From: Acetispira formosa (nom. nud.)
GTDB taxonomy: Bacteria > Desulfobacterota > Desulfarculia > Adiutricales > Adiutricaceae
Assembly: GCA_023525915.1 (NCBI GenBank)
Contig: CP026659.1
Coordinates: 62,001-126,000 of the forward strand
DNA length: 64,000 nucleotides
Direction: 5' to 3'
In this document: piece by piece, positions 61,451 to 64,000 of the stretch
How the letters are laid out: the number at the start of each line of letters is the position of its first letter
Numbering within the stretch: the stretch's first letter is position 1
Notes under the pieces: model-generated
The model's database searches: none
The model's input: the letters and a program-made list of their open reading frames with translations, nothing else
Told to the model about the DNA's origin: nothing
Made by a program: the position numbers and the translations under genes

Positions 61451-62652
61451 GCCAGATATTAGGTAAGATAACCAATATATTGAATGATCTTCACACTGGT
61501 CCCTCATTTCCTGATAACGTGAAGATTTCGAATGCCTCGCAGGTGGTGGAAGTTTTCCTCAATACCGATGACCAATCAGGAGCCGAAAAAAAAAGCGAGG
61601 CCGGTGACGGCACACTGGGCTTCGGCTTTGATATGAAGGAACTGGAATTTTGCCAGGAACTGACCAACGCGACCTGTAGTGTGGAATATTACAGGCCCCT
61701 TCTCTATGCTTACAAATCTGTCGCCCCGTTTATAATATTCGTCGGCAAGGTGCTCCGACGGGTTATGGGGTATTTTTTGGTGCCGGTCTTTGGTGATCAG
61801 AACAAGTTCAACAGCGCCGCGACCGCTTCCATTAATGCTCTGGTTAACAACAGCCGGGTCAGTCTCAGTTTTATGGAATATACACAGCCGCGCTTGGAAA
61901 GCATGGAACAGATGCAATCCCGAATCGAGGCGCTGGAAGAGGCGCTGAGTGATTTACCGGGTTCAGCCGGGCGGCCTGAACCGATTTCATGCCATGAGGC
62001 GGACGGCCTGATCGATTCGGCTGATGACATGGCCTGGAAGGGCCGCGTTGATTCGCCCGATGAACTTGTAAAACACTTTGAAGGCAGGGAAAATGTTCTC
62101 GGTTTCCGTTGCGGCACGGGAACGTTTTTGGAGAAATTAAAGGCATCCGAGGTCAACGCCGTTGGTGTGGACAGGTCTGCGGAATTCACAGATTATTGCA
62201 AACTGAAGGGATTGTCCGTCGTGCAGGCCGAACCGGGCCGATATCTCGAACGGCAGGGGGAAGAATCTCTGGATGGGATTTTTACCGACAAACTCATCGA
62301 GCATATCATTATCGAACGCCTGCCGTCTTTTTTCGGCAGTGCCTACAGGGCCTTGAAGCCAGGCGCTCCTCTGGTGGCCCGTACTATCGACCCGGCGGCG
62401 GCCCACATTTATCTGAATGCGGAAGGCATTGACATCGGCCGGCTTAAGCCGGCCCATCCGAAAGCCATTGAGCACCTATTGTGCGATATAGGTTTTAGAC
62501 AGGTTGACCTTTATCAGTGCCGGGTGGAAACGGGCGATGAGTCTTCGATTGGGCACGATCTTGAACAAGTGGCCGACCCCGTTCGCCTGCTCAGGAAAAT
62601 GTCCGACTCGCTTTATAAATACAGGAATTACGTCATAGTCGCCCGGAAATGA
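61447..62652 (+). CDS. Methyltransferase-like protein with N-terminal helical extension
   Basis: 401 aa. The first about 210 residues are helical with a hydrophobic patch (SVAPFIIFVGKVLRRVMGYF) and a coiled-coil stretch (LESMEQMQSRIEALEEALSD). The C-terminal part follows the SAM methyltransferase order: ENVLGFRCGTGTFLEKLKAS (motif I), VNAVGVDRSAEFTDYCKLKG, LSVVQAEPGRYLERQ, GIFTDKLIEHIIIERLPSFF and YRALKPGAPLVARTIDP. The usual D-L-GCGxG of motif I reads G-F-RCGTG, so cofactor binding may be altered. It overlaps both neighbours (ATGA upstream). Layout resembles enzymes that methylate or regulate O-glycan chains. Confidence 0.75.
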   Translation: MSQILGKITNILNDLHTGPSFPDNVKISNASQVVEVFLNTDDQSGAEKKSEAGDGTLGFGFDMKELEFCQELTNATCSVEYYRPLLYAYKSVAPFIIFVGKVLRRVMGYFLVPVFGDQNKFNSAATASINALVNNSRVSLSFMEYTQPRLESMEQMQSRIEALEEALSDLPGSAGRPEPISCHEADGLIDSADDMAWKGRVDSPDELVKHFEGRENVLGFRCGTGTFLEKLKASEVNAVGVDRSAEFTDYCKLKGLSVVQAEPGRYLERQGEESLDGIFTDKLIEHIIIERLPSFFGSAYRALKPGAPLVARTIDPAAAHIYLNAEGIDIGRLKPAHPKAIEHLLCDIGFRQVDLYQCRVETGDESSIGHDLEQVADPVRLLRKMSDSLYKYRNYVIVARK

Positions 62653-62665
62653 GAAGGTGGTCCAG

Positions 62666-64000
62666 ATGAAAATAGCTGTTTTAGCGCCGAGTCCAGTGCC
62701 GTTCGTTATTGGCGGAGTCGAGAATATGGCTTGGAGCCTGTGCGACACGATCAATAAAAAAACGGATCATATTGCCGAACTGGTCAAGGTCGTATCCAAA
62801 GAGAGCGGATTTTGGGAACTTATCGACAGTTATCAAAGATTTGATCAGCTGGATCTTGATCATTTCGATCTGGTCATCACGATGAAGTATCCCGGCTGGA
62901 TGATCAATCATGACAATGTGCTGTGTTATACCTGCCATTGCCTGCGCGGCCTGTATGATACATACAACGCGGATGCTCTGCCGCTGAAGCCTAAGCCGGG
63001 CAACCCCTATATTGACAGGGTTCTTAAATATATAAGAGGCAATCCTCAGCCGGCCAGCCTGAACCGTTTCTTCAGCCTGATGGAGTTGATCAAGGTTCAT
63101 CAGGATGATATTCCATCGGAATATTTTAATTTTCCTGGTCCTTTTATTCGCGAACTGGTGCACTTCATGGATCAGGCGGCCCTGTCACGTCCTGGAGTTA
63201 AAAAGTTTTGCGCCATTTCTGAGACCGTGAAAGCCAGAAAAGAGTATTTTCCTCCAAAAGCCGAAGTTACGGCCATACATCTTCCGCCCCCGGAGAAGAA
63301 TTGCCGGTGCGGTAAGTTTCAGCATATTTTTATGGTAAGCAGGCTCGATCCGCCCAAACGCATAGATATGCTGATAAAAGCTATGGGTTTGGTTAAAAGT
63401 GACGTCAAGCTTTACATCGCCGGAACAGGCCCCCAGGAAAAGCAGCTGAGGCAGCTGGCTGCCGGTGATGAGCGTATAGAGTTTCTGGGGTTCGTCAGTG
63501 ATGAAGAGGTTGAAAACTATTATGCCGATTCCCTGGTAGTGCCGTATTTCCCATATGACGAAGATCTGGGGTTGATCACCCTGGAAGCGATGATGCATAA
63601 AAAGCCTGTGATTACAACTGAAGACGCCGGAGGACCGACCGAGTTTGTCATCAATGGCGAAACAGGTTATTGCACGCCCTTTGAGGCCGGGGCCATTGCG
63701 GAGAAAATAGATTATCTGGCCGCCAATCCTCAGGAAGCCAGACGCATGGGTGAAAAGGCCTGTGAGAAGGTCCGGGCGATTACCTGGCAACGGACAGTTG
63801 AAGAACTTCTTAAAGATGTGCCCGGGCGCGGCCGCAAAAATACGGACAGGAAAAAGCTGACGGTGGTCACGACCTACAATGTGTATCCTCCTAAAGGCGG
63901 CGGGCAGTCAAGGGTGTATAACTTATACAAGTGTCTGGCCGATGATTATGACATCGAGATAGTTTCACTGATGGCTGGGGACCCCGACTTGCCATCCGTG
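62666..64000 (+). CDS. GT4 glycosyltransferase, probably a double-domain fusion (cut by window edge)
   Basis: Open from ATG 62666 (SD AAGGTGG) to the window end, 445 codons visible. A complete GT4 module is present at residues 1-385: IAVLAPSPVPFVIGGVENMA, KYPGWMINHDNVLCYTCHCL, HIFMVSRLDPPKRIDMLIKA, KLYIAGTGPQEKQLRQLAAG and FPYDEDLGLITLEAMMHKKP. After a short basic linker, RKKLTVVTTYNVYPPKGGGQ SRVYNLYK begins a second GT4 N-terminal domain. So a two-enzyme fusion is likely. Such proteins add two successive sugars. It is the last gene of the run from manC. Confidence 0.82.
   Translation, partial: MKIAVLAPSPVPFVIGGVENMAWSLCDTINKKTDHIAELVKVVSKESGFWELIDSYQRFDQLDLDHFDLVITMKYPGWMINHDNVLCYTCHCLRGLYDTYNADALPLKPKPGNPYIDRVLKYIRGNPQPASLNRFFSLMELIKVHQDDIPSEYFNFPGPFIRELVHFMDQAALSRPGVKKFCAISETVKARKEYFPPKAEVTAIHLPPPEKNCRCGKFQHIFMVSRLDPPKRIDMLIKAMGLVKSDVKLYIAGTGPQEKQLRQLAAGDERIEFLGFVSDEEVENYYADSLVVPYFPYDEDLGLITLEAMMHKKPVITTEDAGGPTEFVINGETGYCTPFEAGAIAEKIDYLAANPQEARRMGEKACEKVRAITWQRTVEELLKDVPGRGRKNTDRKKLTVVTTYNVYPPKGGGQSRVYNLYKCLADDYDIEIVSLMAGDPDLPSV

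Overview
The window looks like accessory-rich DNA of a Gram-negative bacterium. The evidence is two autotransporter-type outer-membrane proteins ending in phenylalanine, an ABC-2 polysaccharide exporter, signal peptides and Shine-Dalgarno (SD) led starts. The gene families (bacterial STT3/PglB, UXS/Ugd, ManC/Gmd, many GT-C enzymes) would fit a Desulfobacterota/Deltaproteobacteria-like genome, but that assignment is an inference and no rRNA or tRNA is visible to support it.

Layout. 1-5.1 kb: two tandem paralogous autotransporters on the minus strand, the first cut by the window edge. 5.1-7.0 kb: a two-gene minus-strand operon of a YhcG-like PD-(D/E)XK nuclease and an acyl-carrier-like protein. 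7.0-15.1 kb: a repeat-rich accessory zone with a 74-bp tandem repeat, a decayed PIN toxin/antitoxin pair present twice, and two tandem 200-aa unknown proteins. This zone also carries a six-unit tandem array (153-154 bp period) of what I infer to be a structured RNA, plus a seventh diverged unit directly upstream of a 149-aa basic-tailed protein. 16-18.8 kb: a double-HxlR regulator and an AraC regulator. 19.1-28.5 kb: a plasmid-type replicon with ParA, a small partner, a replication-initiator candidate and about ten iterons. Between rep and the iterons lies a cluster with two DUF2589 proteins, several unknown or secreted proteins and an N-acetylmuramidase. 29.5-64 kb: a large glycan locus.

The glycan locus begins with a PglB/STT3 oligosaccharyltransferase flanked by two copies of a 141-bp MITE. 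It continues with a divergent gtrABC-like operon, glycosyltransferases, a Wzm/Wzt exporter and a phosphomannomutase. Next come Ugd and UXS (UDP-xylose supply), ManC and Gmd (GDP-mannose and GDP-4-keto-6-deoxymannose supply), several GT-C membrane glycosyltransferases and methyltransferases. Together these could build, decorate and export a surface glycan, or transfer a glycan to protein. Two paralogous GT-C genes sit behind long (CT)n tracts (31 and 24 units) whose lengths put an upstream reading frame in and out of register. That arrangement is typical of phase-variable surface structures.

The most notable candidate for an undescribed system is the RNA array and its paralogous single-unit module at 9.9-11.8 kb. 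Each unit can fold into a three-helix junction, with compensatory changes between units. In the copy before the protein gene, the junction stem, a following hairpin and an SD-sequestering hairpin overlap one another like the switch of a riboswitch or autoregulated leader. Dispersed elements are abundant: a 141-bp TA-flanked MITE family (including insertion into another MITE and into a hairpin element), long hairpins with a conserved core but different self-complementary arms, AT-rich palindromes, and a dispersed repeat of about 65 bp.
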